From Pelodera strongyloides (taxonomy: Eukaryota > Nematoda > Chromadorea > Rhabditida > Rhabditidae), in assembly GCA_036852015.1 (NCBI GenBank), contig JAANDG010000084.1:248001-312000 (forward strand): a stretch of 64,000 bases of DNA, read 5' to 3'. Position 1 is the first letter of the stretch, and each line of letters starts with the position of its first letter. The notes beneath the pieces are model-generated. The model did no database searches, was not told where the DNA came from, and was given only the letters and a program-made list of their open reading frames with translations. This document shows positions 46,201-56,716 of the stretch, piece after piece. A program made the translations under genes and the position numbers.

Positions 46201-49200
46201 CGAAGAGAAAGCTGATGATCCAAGTGCGAATGGAACAGCCTGATGATACTCTATGTAAGTTGTCCGCGAAGGTCAAGCCTTCTCATTATAGTACATTGGT
46301 AGCAATTTCGGTTCCGGAGGAAAAAGGTGCTCAATCGCTATCCTTGGCCAGGAAGTGAACTAACTGAAACCAAAAACCCAGAGCAGGCCGGACCGTGTAT
46401 TTCAGGCACGGGACCCGCGCGGAGTTCAGATCTCTTGCGAAGACGGGTCTAACCATAACATTTTTCTGTGTAACATGTAGTCACCGTGCCACAAATGAGC
46501 GAGCGAAACAGCGCCACTTGAATGCGACTGCTGCTGCATCTGAAAATAACGTAACATGGTGATAAGGATAAGCAGTGAACTTAACTTTTGGAGTAGTACA
46601 TTTCACTCGCCTGTCGACTTGTTTCTTCATTTATGATTTATTCTCGTTTGTTCTTCAGGGCATGCACATGTCAACGCTACCGTAATCACAGGAGTGGCCA
46701 TCCAGGAGAATGATGGATCTATTGTACAGGTTAGATGATGCTTGGGTTGTATTTTTTAAGTTCGACCCAACGGTCGACTTCTAATTTTTAGTAAATGTGA
46801 GCTGGTCTGTAATGGTTTACTTTGCGTACCTCTTCAAATACAGGTCCCGAAGCACTAGGCGGCGAGAATATATGACAAATTTCGTCTTCGGGTTTTCTTC
46901 CTTCATACCTTACGCTGTACTTGTGTATTCCTATTGTTAATGATTAATGGGGCTTCCAAGTATTCCAAACATTCTCCGTGTTTCTGTCAATGCTACCGTA
47001 TTTTGCCCGAAATCTGCATATTTAATATGAAGAATTAAATAATATTGTAGTGTAGTTCCAAAATACGGTAACTTGTCGGCATACTTGAAACCCATCGTAT
47101 TTTACTCGTCTCCTTTCAGATCTTCGCCCGAAAGTCTATGCGCCGCTGGCGGTATCGTACCGACGTCTACGTGGATGGGGCAAGGCGGTTCTTTGACAAA
47201 CCTCACTGGAAGTTCCAGCAATTTGATGGTATTGTTTTTGTCGTAGACCGTTTTTTTGCCCAATTGCTGTAGTAGGTGTAGTAGTGTGTAGTAGGTGTAG
47301 TAGGTAGTAGGTGTTGAGTTGTAAGCGACGAGTTCCACATGACATATTGCTCGCCGTCTTCGGGCTAGGGCCAGGAGGGATCGCCCAAAAATGCATGAAT
47401 TGTTCACACACACCACCTTGCAGGCTTACAACTTCGCAATCCGCTCCAGAATATGAACCAATCGGAAGTGATCGTAATGACCAGAACCGGAGTTGGTATC
47501 AGAGTACATGAAAGTTATGGAATGTTGGACGTTATGGTCACCTTACCGCCGGCATACAACAGCACGTGTAAGGTAGGATACTGTAACTGTACAGTACAGT
47601 CATTATGTCGTACAAAGAAAAACGAAATAAACGATCTGGTGACTGGTTCATGACCATTTGGTGACCGATTGGTGACGGTTTTCGATGAAACATGGTCACG
47701 AATTGGTCATCAGATGGGCACGAAAAAACAGTGAACCGTGTCCAAATGGGTTCACCGATTTCCTATGTACTGTATTCATCATAAATATAATTCGATTACT
47801 GCAACTATGACTTCTTTTCACTTTTTCTGTGATACAGTTGCATCACAGTTAATTAGTCATGCGGCTTGAACTAATAGGGTATAATAATAAATTTTTGTTC
47901 TTACGGTAGATAAGGTTGGAATTGACAGTGTAAACTGGTTTGTTAAGTACCAAGGAAACCTAAAAGGCTTTAAAACTAAAGTAAGATCTTATAGCCTGGT
48001 CAGCAACAACAACAATTGACAAATCTGAATTCGAATTCGAACCTACCAAATGGACAGAAGCGGTGTTATTCAACGATGGGATTACTTGGTGAGCGAATTA
48101 GTTCTCCATGAGCATGACTACATGGGCATGACAGTTCACAAGAACTTCCTCGAGGCTCTGCTCACTGATAGTGCAGCAGATAACACTGAATTCAAAGTAA
48201 AGCGAAGGTGATACTTGATAACATACACTTGAATAACAATGCGGTGACGATAGTCGCCAGGTGAAATTTGAGGAAACACATACATTTGGTTTTGAGATCG
48301 GGTCACATCTTTGACTTGATATGCGTGTGGTGGTACAATATTGTATATCAAAAATAAAGTAGGGCGATTTGAGACTCGATCCTTTTAAGCTCGTGTTTAG
48401 CTAGGGTCGTTTTCCATTTATTTATTTATTTTTTGCTTCAAGACTAGCTTACCTTTCTTTCACTCAGGATTGTACAACAACGATCCAACCGATGATTTGA
48501 CTACGGTAGGCGGACAGGCAGTCAGAGTACAGGGAGACACACACTCATACAGTACCACCCAGATGATCTATGAGCAATTTGGACAGACTTGTAAGCTGTT
48601 TTCTGGATTCTCTGACATTTGCAAAAAGGTATAACAGCCGATGCTGCTTTCCCCAATTATTGTACTCAAATGACATAAGATAGCAGTTCCGTGTCACCCA
48701 CGCTTTGCATGTAATATGAGGGAATACTAGCTGCGCAGGATGTGTTTCGCAAACGCTTTGTTGTACCGCAAGTTTATTTTGAGCTATTCCAACAGGCAAA
48801 GAAAATCAGACGCATGCGTTTCAGAAAAAGGATATAGATTAGAAGTGGTAGCATGTGATAGTAATCCGCAGTTTTGGCAAATTTCAACTTGAGTAGTATT
48901 CAGATGGGCGAGAGATCTTCTAAAGTCTTGAATATTAATTAAAGATAAAATTCATCACTTTTTAGGGAAAATCGACGGCAAAAACGATCGTATCGGAGGC
49001 GTTTTATTCCAAGAGAAATTCAAACCAATCTACAATCCATTGCTATTTGCACAAGAAGAGTTGGTTTTATATTTTATTTTTAAGATTTTATACATATTTT
49101 TTATAAATATAGTTACAAACTGAAAGTATTATACACGTTTTGTACTTGGCCCTTGGTTTCAAATAATTTATTTTCTATAAATCTATGAATATCCATATTT

Positions 49201-52102
49201 TCAGTTATATGCCCAATTTCTGGCCGCAGAATATTGATTTGAATGCGAGTCGAGTGTTTTCAATGGAGCAGGTCGGTATTCGTTTAAATATTCAAACTAT
49301 ACTATGTTGAACTGTGTTTGAATATACAGTCTATGCAGTGCCCAACGTTTATGACTTATTCCATGTGACGGCAAGTTCCAGATGACAAATTAATTAAAGT
49401 AAAATACCGGCCGGTTTTTGGAACTCATCGAGTCATCAGCATTCTTATGCAGCATATGCAAATGAACATAAATTAGAATAAAAAAATCGAGCTAAATTCG
49501 AGCAAATTAGCATAGATACGTAAGAATTCAGTTGTCCGCCATGGGTTTCAAAAACCGACCGGTATTTCGCTTTAGTTAACGTTTTCATGCTAGTCCAGGG
49601 AGGTAACGCCGATCGCGCTCATTGTTACTCACCTTAATATGTTACAGGTCCGGGTGGCTTGCCAGGGTATCCCTCAATGTGAGTACGACTTTATAATGAC
49701 TGGAAGGAAGGAAGTCGGCCTCCAAACACTCGAAAAACAGAAGAATTTCATTGGACTTCAGAAGAAGGGAAGCAAGCAGTGTGCGTTATTATATTTACTT
49801 TTAAATGGAATACTTTCAAAATACATTCAGTTTTAACCGAGAAAATGCGTGTATCACATTTATCGAGACGAGAAAAAACAGTTGCCGCGCGAAAAAAATG
49901 AGTCCTCCAATGAGGGGCGGCAAACTGCCAGGCGTGTGCGAAAGTTATACACTTGTAGTTGGCGTAGCTATGGCGCATGTGCGTCGCCCCTTTAAAAAAT
50001 AGACAAAAAAAGTCGTCTTTTGTTAGTTTATAAACTAGTTTGTTTCCTACGTTATAAGGTTTAATTACCCATGCGTTAGGTTATCAAAATAAATATGTAT
50101 ATAAAGTTAACATGAACATCAAAAGTGGAAAATAAGCTACACGGTTTTGCGTCAGTTGGTGTATACTGTTGTGCTCAAGTATGTTGAGGATAATTAAATT
50201 ACTAAATATTCAGTGATGTCCTGTGGACCGCTTCTAAAGAAAGAAGGAGTAATAAAGACCCCTCCGACTGCCAATTATCTGGAAGGAGATACTGTGGTGG
50301 GTCTTTACTGTGACTACTATGACTATGGTAATGTTTCAATTGGCCAATGACTCCCTGGATACAAAGAAAAAATCGAGAATGTAACCGTAGTCCAAAGTCC
50401 AGACTACTTCCCCAGAGTAAACGTACCTTTTGACTCAAATGTGATGGAGTAGCGTGTTCTAATATAATTAGCTAAAGGAATGTGTAAAGACAAAGCATGC
50501 ACGGCACCTTGATTCGATGCCGGTGGAAATTTGCATTCCTCGTTTCTCTTTGCAGGTGTTCAGTTGCAAGCCAAAGTATTTTATCCACGGCGATATTGAG
50601 AGGACGTGTAGGAATGGTACCTGGAGTCCCGGATGGTGGGCTTGGTGCAGAGGTGGGCAATTACAGACAATTACTTGAACAATTAGGAGCGGTTCGTTGC
50701 GAGAAAGGTGGGGTGCAAGCGGCGTGGTTTCGGAGCGCAGCAACCCTATGCTGTCATAAAACTGATGCTTATACTGACATACATGCTTGTGCTGTCATAA
50801 AACATACAACTGCTGCCTATGTATGCTTTTCTCGTTGAGCTGGCAGTCAGATGAGATACGCTACATGAAAGGGTGGTCAGACAGCTGGTTAAGTTCAGCA
50901 TGACCAATGGAAACGTGCACAAAAATAGAATGTTTTGACTTATGACCATCTTGTTATGCATAGAGGACTACTGGCCACTCGTCGGTGAAGCCCACAAATT
51001 CTATGTTTTTTTCTGAACGTTTCTATTTAGACCGTAACCTCGAGTACGCACTAAAGTGGATGACTGCACTGCTTTCCATCTTTGGTTGGTTTCTTGCTTT
51101 TGGCCACCTGTTTTTCATTTTATACATTGTTGAAAACTGTAATATGTTAATAACTAATTTAAAACGAAATACGGGCCGGTTTTTGAACTGGCTTCTTAAG
51201 TATTTATGCTAACTTGCTCGAATTTAGCTCGATTTTTTATTATAATTTATGTTAATTTGCAAAACATAATGTTGGTGTGCTCGATGTATTTCAAAAACCT
51301 GCCAGTATTTCGCTTCAAACAAATGAAGAGTATCTTCAATATGAATTGTTGTCAAAATTTGCCAAAGTGTGGTGAATAAAAGAAGATATGTTTCACGTCT
51401 TTTATTTTTCCAAACCGTTAAGACGCGAAACAATGATAGACTTACATTTATTATTTTTATTTATTAAATACACCAAAAGGTGTGCATCCGAGGATGAAAG
51501 TTAAAAACGAACATACAAACGGAAACAGATAACTGATTTGATTAGCAATGAGATTTGACATTCTGCATCTCATTGCTAATCAAATCAGTTATCTGTTTCC
51601 GTTTGTATGTTTGTATGTTTGTATGTATTTGAGATAGCTGTAGGATTACACAGTCATGCCAACCCGCATTCTTACCTAGTTAACCGCGCAATAAAAGCAT
51701 CTTGCAAAGGATTTGACTTTTTTTCGTGACCCTGTGCCGTGAATAACATGAAAACTTCTCAGTGAAAGAATTTAAAACTGTATAGCAGCCGGTCTTTGAA
51801 ACGTATTTTGAATAACTTCATTCCCATGCATCATATGCAAATGATTATGATTCGAATAAAAAGCGAGCACAATTCGAGCTCACAAAGCATAAACATAGAT
51901 TTAATATTTTCAGGTATCGTGATGCTTTTCATCATTCTGTATTGCTGTCTCTGGTCGTGTAGAAAGAGACGGACAGCGGAGAAGGAGGCACAAGGCAAAG
52001 TGAGGAGAGGCACGAGAAGCACGCCTTCCACACAAATGTTAGTTGATCAGTTGATTATGTTTGATTCTGATGATTCGATGGAGAAGTCTAAACAAATTGG
52101 AA

Positions 52103-52161
<59 letters not shown>

Positions 52162-54031
52162 GAGAGAGAGCGAGGAAGGAGAGGAAAAGACAAAAAAAAA
52201 AAAAAAAAAACAATAAAGAGGGGAAAGAGAAGAGAGAGAGATTAGACGACGAAGGTATACAAGCTTGAGCAATGATATCATGTGGTGCTTGAGAAGGATC
52301 TTTGATCCATAACATTCCAGTCAATCAAGAAGTCACGTGCAAATCAAGAGAGTGCTCGGTCCCAGCTTAGGTTCAAGGCGATCACCCTTGTTTCCCCTCC
52401 TTGGGTGGTGGTTTTGCCCAGCCAGATCCGAACTTGTGTTGAGTGCGTTAGAGGCGAACGCTCTAGCCATTGCACCACATTGCTCATGTAGTTATATCGG
52501 TTTATAACCTTATCTTCTCACTTTCAGGGAGAAACTCCCGCTCCGTGACAGTCCAATCAGTGATCAGCCCGCTTATATGAGAAATTCCGTTATGGATTCC
52601 GTACCACCAAAACCCGGAAACGGAGGAAATATGGTAGGTATTGAGACTATTTTTTACGATGAATGAGAGATTTTGCGTCTTCAAGATCACATTCATCTGA
52701 AGAGGATAGGATGCACTAATGGTGGTGCGCGAGCTGAGTGCCATACATTTGGCGCACCAGTGGCGCATTTATGGCGCTCAGCACTTTTCCAAAAACGTGC
52801 TAATAAGAAACTTAAGACTCTTATATTTAAACTAGGGTTCAAGTGTTGTTGCTGCGTATTGATCATATATTCTGATACGGACAACTTTTTTTTATATTTA
52901 ATGTTATTCCCTTTCTTTTCCAGGAAACGACTCGTACAGTGTCGCGAACCGTACTGCCTGATTATGACGAGTTCGCCCCACCCAGAGTTGGTCCCGCGGG
53001 AGGACAATTCTCCTCAGGGTTCCAGTCCCCACAAGTTACAGGATTAAACCAGCAGGTTAGTGAACATACTCGCCCGCTAAGTAGTTCGCCATTTCGGAGC
53101 GGCGCACGCGCAAAAGATGCACAAGTATTAAGTTGGCACAGATGTGGCGCGGTTCTTGTAGAGCCGCGGGACGCGCGCTAGCTTAGATTTACCTTAAGTA
53201 AGTTTCGCCGCGCACATATGATATGTTCTGTGGTTGTGCCCCGCTCTGCATTAGTCACCCCCGTTTTTGCGCTGCGCATCGTCGTGACAACAAACTTTAT
53301 CTATGTCTTGGTTATTGCATGGTTTTTATTTTGATGTGCCACTGCGGAAATTGAGGTATTTAAGGCGCATTTAAGATGGGAAAAAGTTGAAGAATTCCGG
53401 AAAAAATTGGTTCAAGTTGGACGGAAAAACATGCAGAAAAATCAAAATCTACCGTATTGGAATCGTTGTGGGATATTAATTTTAACACTGCCGGATCCAA
53501 GAATGGATCGAAGTGGACCCCGACGGTTGGGGCTATATAGCGGAAAAACAACGTTTTTCCATTACGGTGCATGAACTTTTCCAGTAAGTAAAATTTACTT
53601 TTCCGGTGTCCATCTTGAACCCAACTTTTCCGGAATTCTTCAAACTTTTCCCAACTCGAACGCGCCTTAAGTTGCTTTGCTTAATAATAGAGATATTGAA
53701 ACGCAGATTTCATATCAAAGCCAAGCCATTTATACTTATTCAGTAGCTCACATCCCGCATTAGTGGTATAACGGGCTGCTTGTAAAAGGCATGCTGAAAA
53801 AAAAATGAAAAAAAAAAAATGGATCAGACAGTCTAGAATATTTCATAATTTGCATACATTACATGGGAACGCAGTTGTGGAGCAGATCGGTACACAAACG
53901 TGTGATACCATTTTCAGAGAACCTCAGCATTTGCTGCGCCTCAACAAGGTTTTGCTGCGCCTCAACAAGGTTTTGCTGCTCCACCACCCCCGCAGCAGCA
54001 CTCGAGAATGTTTGAAAGCAGTCAAATTTAA
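36015..54031 (+). CDS. Mesh/SUSD2-like NIDO-AMOP-vWD-sushi membrane protein
   Basis: Large cell-surface protein, 41 exons, 1447 aa by the model, every junction phase-consistent. Domain order: signal peptide ([12 protein letters not shown]), N-terminal region with basic site RKKRQ, NIDO, AMOP, vWD, sushi, one membrane helix and a ~130-residue cytoplasmic tail. This order is that of Drosophila Mesh, a smooth septate junction protein, and of vertebrate SUSD2 (family knowledge). An epithelial adhesion or junction role, perhaps in the gut, is inferred. Exon coordinates are in the four block entries. Introns carry many fold-back elements. One intron uses a GC donor (39970) and one exon is 21 nt. 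The start is the first ATG after the TTTCAG acceptor at 35994 and leads straight into the signal peptide. Confidence 0.92.
36905..37100. repeat. Fold-back repeat, GGTGACGGTTCAC family (best copy)
   Basis: Termini ATAGGAAATGGGTGAACC and GGTTCCTCCGTTTCCTAT are inverted; inner motif CCATTTGGTGACGGTTC pairs with GAACCGTCACCAAATGG. Most complete member of the family; in intron 3 of the Mesh-like gene. Confidence 0.75.
39004..39171. repeat. Fold-back repeat, ATGGGGTTTCAAAG family
   Basis: ATGGGGTTTCAAAGTATGCT at the left and GATACTTTGAAACCTCAT at the right, with inner CGTATTTTGGAACTACACGA. In an intron of the Mesh-like gene. Confidence 0.7.
39970..40243 (+). other. GC-AG intron in the Mesh-like gene
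   Basis: Intron 39970-40243 opens CCAG/GCACGC and closes TTTAG. The only nearby GT (GTGTCA) gives the wrong phase for the conserved NIDO frame that follows. Confidence 0.6.
43144..43260. repeat. (TA)n microsatellite
   Basis: About 115 bp of TA with a single GATA and one AT slip, in an intron of the Mesh-like gene; Tyr/Ile-rich frames over it are artefacts. Confidence 0.97.
43748..43902. repeat. Fold-back, GCGAAATACCGGCCGG family
   Basis: AAAGCGAAATACCGGCTGG ... CGGCCGGAATTTCGCTT with inner ACATCGACTACA/TGTCCACGATGCG arms. Intron of the Mesh-like gene. Confidence 0.7.
45048..45147. repeat. GC-rich inverted repeat, GGCCGGTGTGCGGCCT type
   Basis: GGCCGGTGTGCGGCCTAC and, inverted, GTAGACCGCGCACCGGCC, about 100 bp apart end to end; same arms as in 17545-17875. 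Confidence 0.65.
46944..47100. repeat. Fold-back repeat, ATGGGGTTTCAAAG family
   Basis: AATGGGGCTTCCAAGTATTC left and ATACTTGAAACCCATCG right, with CTACCGTATTTTGCCCGAAA inside. It ends about 20 bp before the acceptor of exon 47120. Confidence 0.65.
47637..47765. repeat. Fold-back repeat, GGTGACGGTTCAC family
   Basis: CTGGTGACTGGTTCATGACC ... GGTTCACCGATTTCCTATG with the shared GGTGACGGTTTTCGATGAAA core. Intron of the Mesh-like gene. Confidence 0.65.
49399..49574. repeat. Fold-back, GCGAAATACCGGCCGG family
   Basis: AAATACCGGCCGGTTTTTGG left and CCGACCGGTATTTCGCTTTA right; inner ATTCTTATGCAGCATATGC. Intron of the Mesh-like gene. Confidence 0.7.
51161..51320. repeat. Fold-back, GCGAAATACCGGCCGG family
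   Basis: TTTAAAACGAAATACGGGCC left and CCTGCCAGTATTTCGCTT right. Intron between the exons that encode the two halves of the membrane helix. Confidence 0.65.
51509..51614. repeat. Perfect ~45-bp inverted repeat with 13-base loop
   Basis: CATACAAACGGAAACAGATA ... TAGCAATGAGA faces TCTCATTGCTA ... TATCTGTTTCCGTTTGTATG. Followed by GTATGTTT short tandem units. Same intron as 51161-51320. Confidence 0.85.
52104..52180. repeat. (GA)n tract
   Basis: AGAGAGAG runs just downstream of exon 51914-52037, followed by an A20 homopolymer. Intronic. Confidence 0.9.
52400..52486 (-). repeat. tRNA-like element
   Basis: Minus strand: GGTGCAATGGCTAGAGCG (A box-like) and AGTTCGGATCTGG (B box-like). Degenerate cloverleaf; intronic. 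Confidence 0.45.
53359..53670. repeat. TTAA-ended fold-back with GGCGC arms
   Basis: TTAAGGCGCATTTAAGATGG on the left and CAACTCGAACGCGCCTTAA on the right, inner arms GAAGAATTCCGG/CCGGAATTCTTC. Another TTAA-bounded element, in the last intron of the Mesh-like gene. Confidence 0.65.
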
Positions 54032-56716
54032 TTCTTCATTCGTTTTCTACTTTGTTATTTCTTTATGGTAAAGTTTTCCCTTTTCCTTTTCCTTCTTTCT
54101 TTACCCTTTTTAATGAGATCTCCGTCCTTTATTGCGTTTTTTTTTTCAACTTTTCAACTTTCAATAAGACTAATCATTTCCGCACTAAATCGGATTGAAG
54201 AAAACCATTTGGCGACCGGTTACCGACCAAGGGTCATTTGACGCCAAGAAAAAAAGTAGTCATCAAGTCAAATCAAGTGGTCACCAAATGGTTTTCCTTC
54301 TTATTTGAAACACTTCTCTACAAACTATAAGAAATTTTGGCTAGTTGCTCCCTTGTTGATATAAAGGTATTCATATTTTCTAGTCAGCCTAGCAAAATCA
54401 AGTAAGTTTCGATTCCCAGTCCCATAAACCCTACCGTCTCCATATACGCTTTACCTTTACTAATTGACGCTACCTGTTTCACCAATGTATGTACCAAATT
54501 GTATTATTTATATGTTCCCCTTCACTATTGGTTACTGACTACTGTGTACTCATTGCTTTCGTTTATATGCACGCTATTTCATTGTTATCTAAACGGTAAG
54601 AGATTTAGAGATTTAACCTTTCATTATGAACGAGATTTTTTGTTGAATATAATATAAGTTTAAGTCTATGAGTATTGTTTTATAATAATTGTTCTACCTT
54701 GAAATCATCTCAGTGTTTTTTTGCTTATACCTTACCTTACTTGTTATTGATGAATTTATCCGTCATAGTCATAAAGTGATAAAAAAAAATAATAAAGATA
54801 ATTATCTTGTATGCCTCAGTCGTTATTCATGGCATATTTATTATGTCGCAACTTCTTACAAAGCATGGCTAAAGCGATATAACATCGGGTGTTTAACACA
54901 TATTTTGCACAACTGCATTCCTATATGCTATATACTAAATGCAAATGAGTAGGTCCGGGGATGGTGGAAGAGACAGGTAAGAGAGCGTCACAAATACGAA
55001 TAATTGTCTAATTACTAATATGCAAATTCAAAAACAAGTGCTTTTGGATGTCTTCGTAGGCGTTAGGTCCCTTGTCCTAGTTATGTCCTATGTGTCCCAT
55101 GTCCATAATGTTGTCCCGCCCTACTAGGGGCCCACGGACACAGTTTATTGATCCTCGCCGTCTTTACGCAAGGCGCAATTCTTCTGGAATGCTATGTTAG
55201 CATGCCAAAGAATTGTTTTTTCAAAATCATGCAGGTATTGCTTCATACACGAATACCCTTCCTAAATTAATAATATCAATCATCCATCTTTATAATGGAC
55301 AATCCTCGCTAACAAAGGTAAATGTAATTACTCAAAATATTCATAATTTAGTATCAGTGAGAAATAATTATGATATCATACTAACAATTTAGTTAGTAGT
55401 TTGCTTTGTACATGTTTCTTTTATTTTTATCTCTTTCTTTTCTTTTTTTATTAGGCTGAAAATAAGATATCCGAAACAAAATAAATTTTCAGTATTGTTA
55501 TATTCTATCTTATGTTTCTGAATTGCGTGAAGTATTATCGAAAATAGGCTCATATTTCTTTGGTTTTTTCTGGTCCCCAGTTTACATTTCTTTCTCAATC
55601 GAGTGTTATGTTTCTCCACACAAAAACAAAACAATTTTCAGTTCCTCTTTCAACATCTCATACTTTGCACTTTTCGTTTTTTTCTAAAGTAAACCTAAAA
55701 AAATTTAAAGCGAAATGCCAGCTCCTTTGGAAAATTTGCATATGATAAGCAAATCCTATGTATCATATGTTAATTTTGTACGATTGATCGTACAAAATTA
55801 GCATAGGATACATAGGATTTGCTTATCATATGCAAATTTTCCGAAGGAGCTGGCATTTCGCTTTAAGCCTTAAACTTGCCTTAAAATATCTGTGAATCCT
55901 AAGAAAACCTCTCACAAAAAAATGATTTTTGATTTATTTAATTTTTGTGCGCATTATCATTATAGATACACAGGGCCATACTCAACCAAAATTTTCTAAC
56001 TCATATTTTACGGCCCTGTCTGACCCTCTAACGCCCAAATTATATCAGTGTCCAGTGACTGTTTTCTGATACTTTTTCATTTCTTTCATCTATTCAAACT
56101 TCAACCGCTCTTTTGTATGCAATTAGAGAAAAATGATCTGGTGAACAAACATTCGAAAGACAAACGAACTACACGAGAGACAACATGTACAACATGTATG
56201 TGCTTCTTTCTCCGACTTGATACTTTTTTCTTAAAACTTTTAACTTTCGTTTCCTACCATAAGTAAGTATTTTTCATTAGATAAAACAAAAGAAGTAATA
56301 TAGACTACATGTGCAACATGTTTGTTTCTTTCTCCATCACAAGACTTGATACTTTTTTGTTAAATTTATTTTGTTTCCGGTTAGGTATTACATCAGTATG
56401 AACTATCAACTGTATATTTTGGTTATTTGTAGTATATGTACTATTGCTACTGATTTATATTAGTTACAATAAGAAAAGATAATGAATGATCCAGACCACC
56501 CAGGTGGTCCATCAAACTTTCATGGGTGGTCTAAATTTAATTAAACCGAATCTAAACTCTCCTCATCTTTTTTTTGTACATCTCCCGTCAAATGCTGAAA
56601 CATTATCATTTAATTGTAAAAAATATTCATTATGTATTTTATTATCGTACGAAAGCGAATTCTGCAACTTCACACTGATTTTAGAATTTATTTTGCAATT
56701 AGCTAGTCAATTTCAG
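54032..56716. other. Intergenic between the Mesh-like and kinase genes
   Basis: About 2.7 kb, very AT-rich. It should hold the Mesh-like 3' UTR and the kinase promoter. It contains a degraded GGTGACGGTTCAC-family copy (about 54200-54300) and the palindrome at 55704-55866. No exon-like frame seen. Confidence 0.6.
55704..55866. repeat. Near-perfect TTTAAA palindrome (about 160 bp)
   Basis: TTTAAAGCGAAATGCCAGCTCC faces GGAGCTGGCATTTCGCTTTAA; arms match for ~75 bp with few mismatches around GTACGATTGATCGTAC. A PALTTTAAA-like element, intergenic. Confidence 0.85.

Larger units (their letters stand above)
45967..49780 (+). other. Mesh-like gene, block 3: vWD domain (exons 24-33)
   Basis: Exons 45967-46030, 46170-46254, 46659-46729, 47120-47228, 47424-47572, 47995-48088, 48468-48590, 48966-49059, 49205-49271, 49648-49780. 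vWD opens [18 protein letters not shown], continues to [17 protein letters not shown] (split across exons 29/30) and ends near [11 protein letters not shown]. Exon 47995-48088 is short and Gln/Asn-rich but is needed to bridge phase 0 to phase 1. Confidence 0.88.
50214..54031 (+). other. Mesh-like gene, block 4: sushi, membrane helix and tail (exons 34-41)
   Basis: Exons 50214-50296, 50556-50652, 50964-50984, 51031-51084, 51914-52037, 52528-52633, 52924-53055, 53918-54031. The sushi domain has its four Cys (MSCG, FSCK, RTCRNG, WAWC). The helix spans exons 37/38 (ALLSIFG then [13 protein letters not shown]), followed by a stop-transfer cluster RKRR. The tail contains PPKPG, acidic LPDYDEF and two copies of AAPQQGF, and ends MFESSQI. 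Confidence 0.88.

Noticed and set aside
52039..52324. Ser/Leu-rich proteins on the minus strand
   Set aside because: Antisense reading of a (GA)n tract in an intron.
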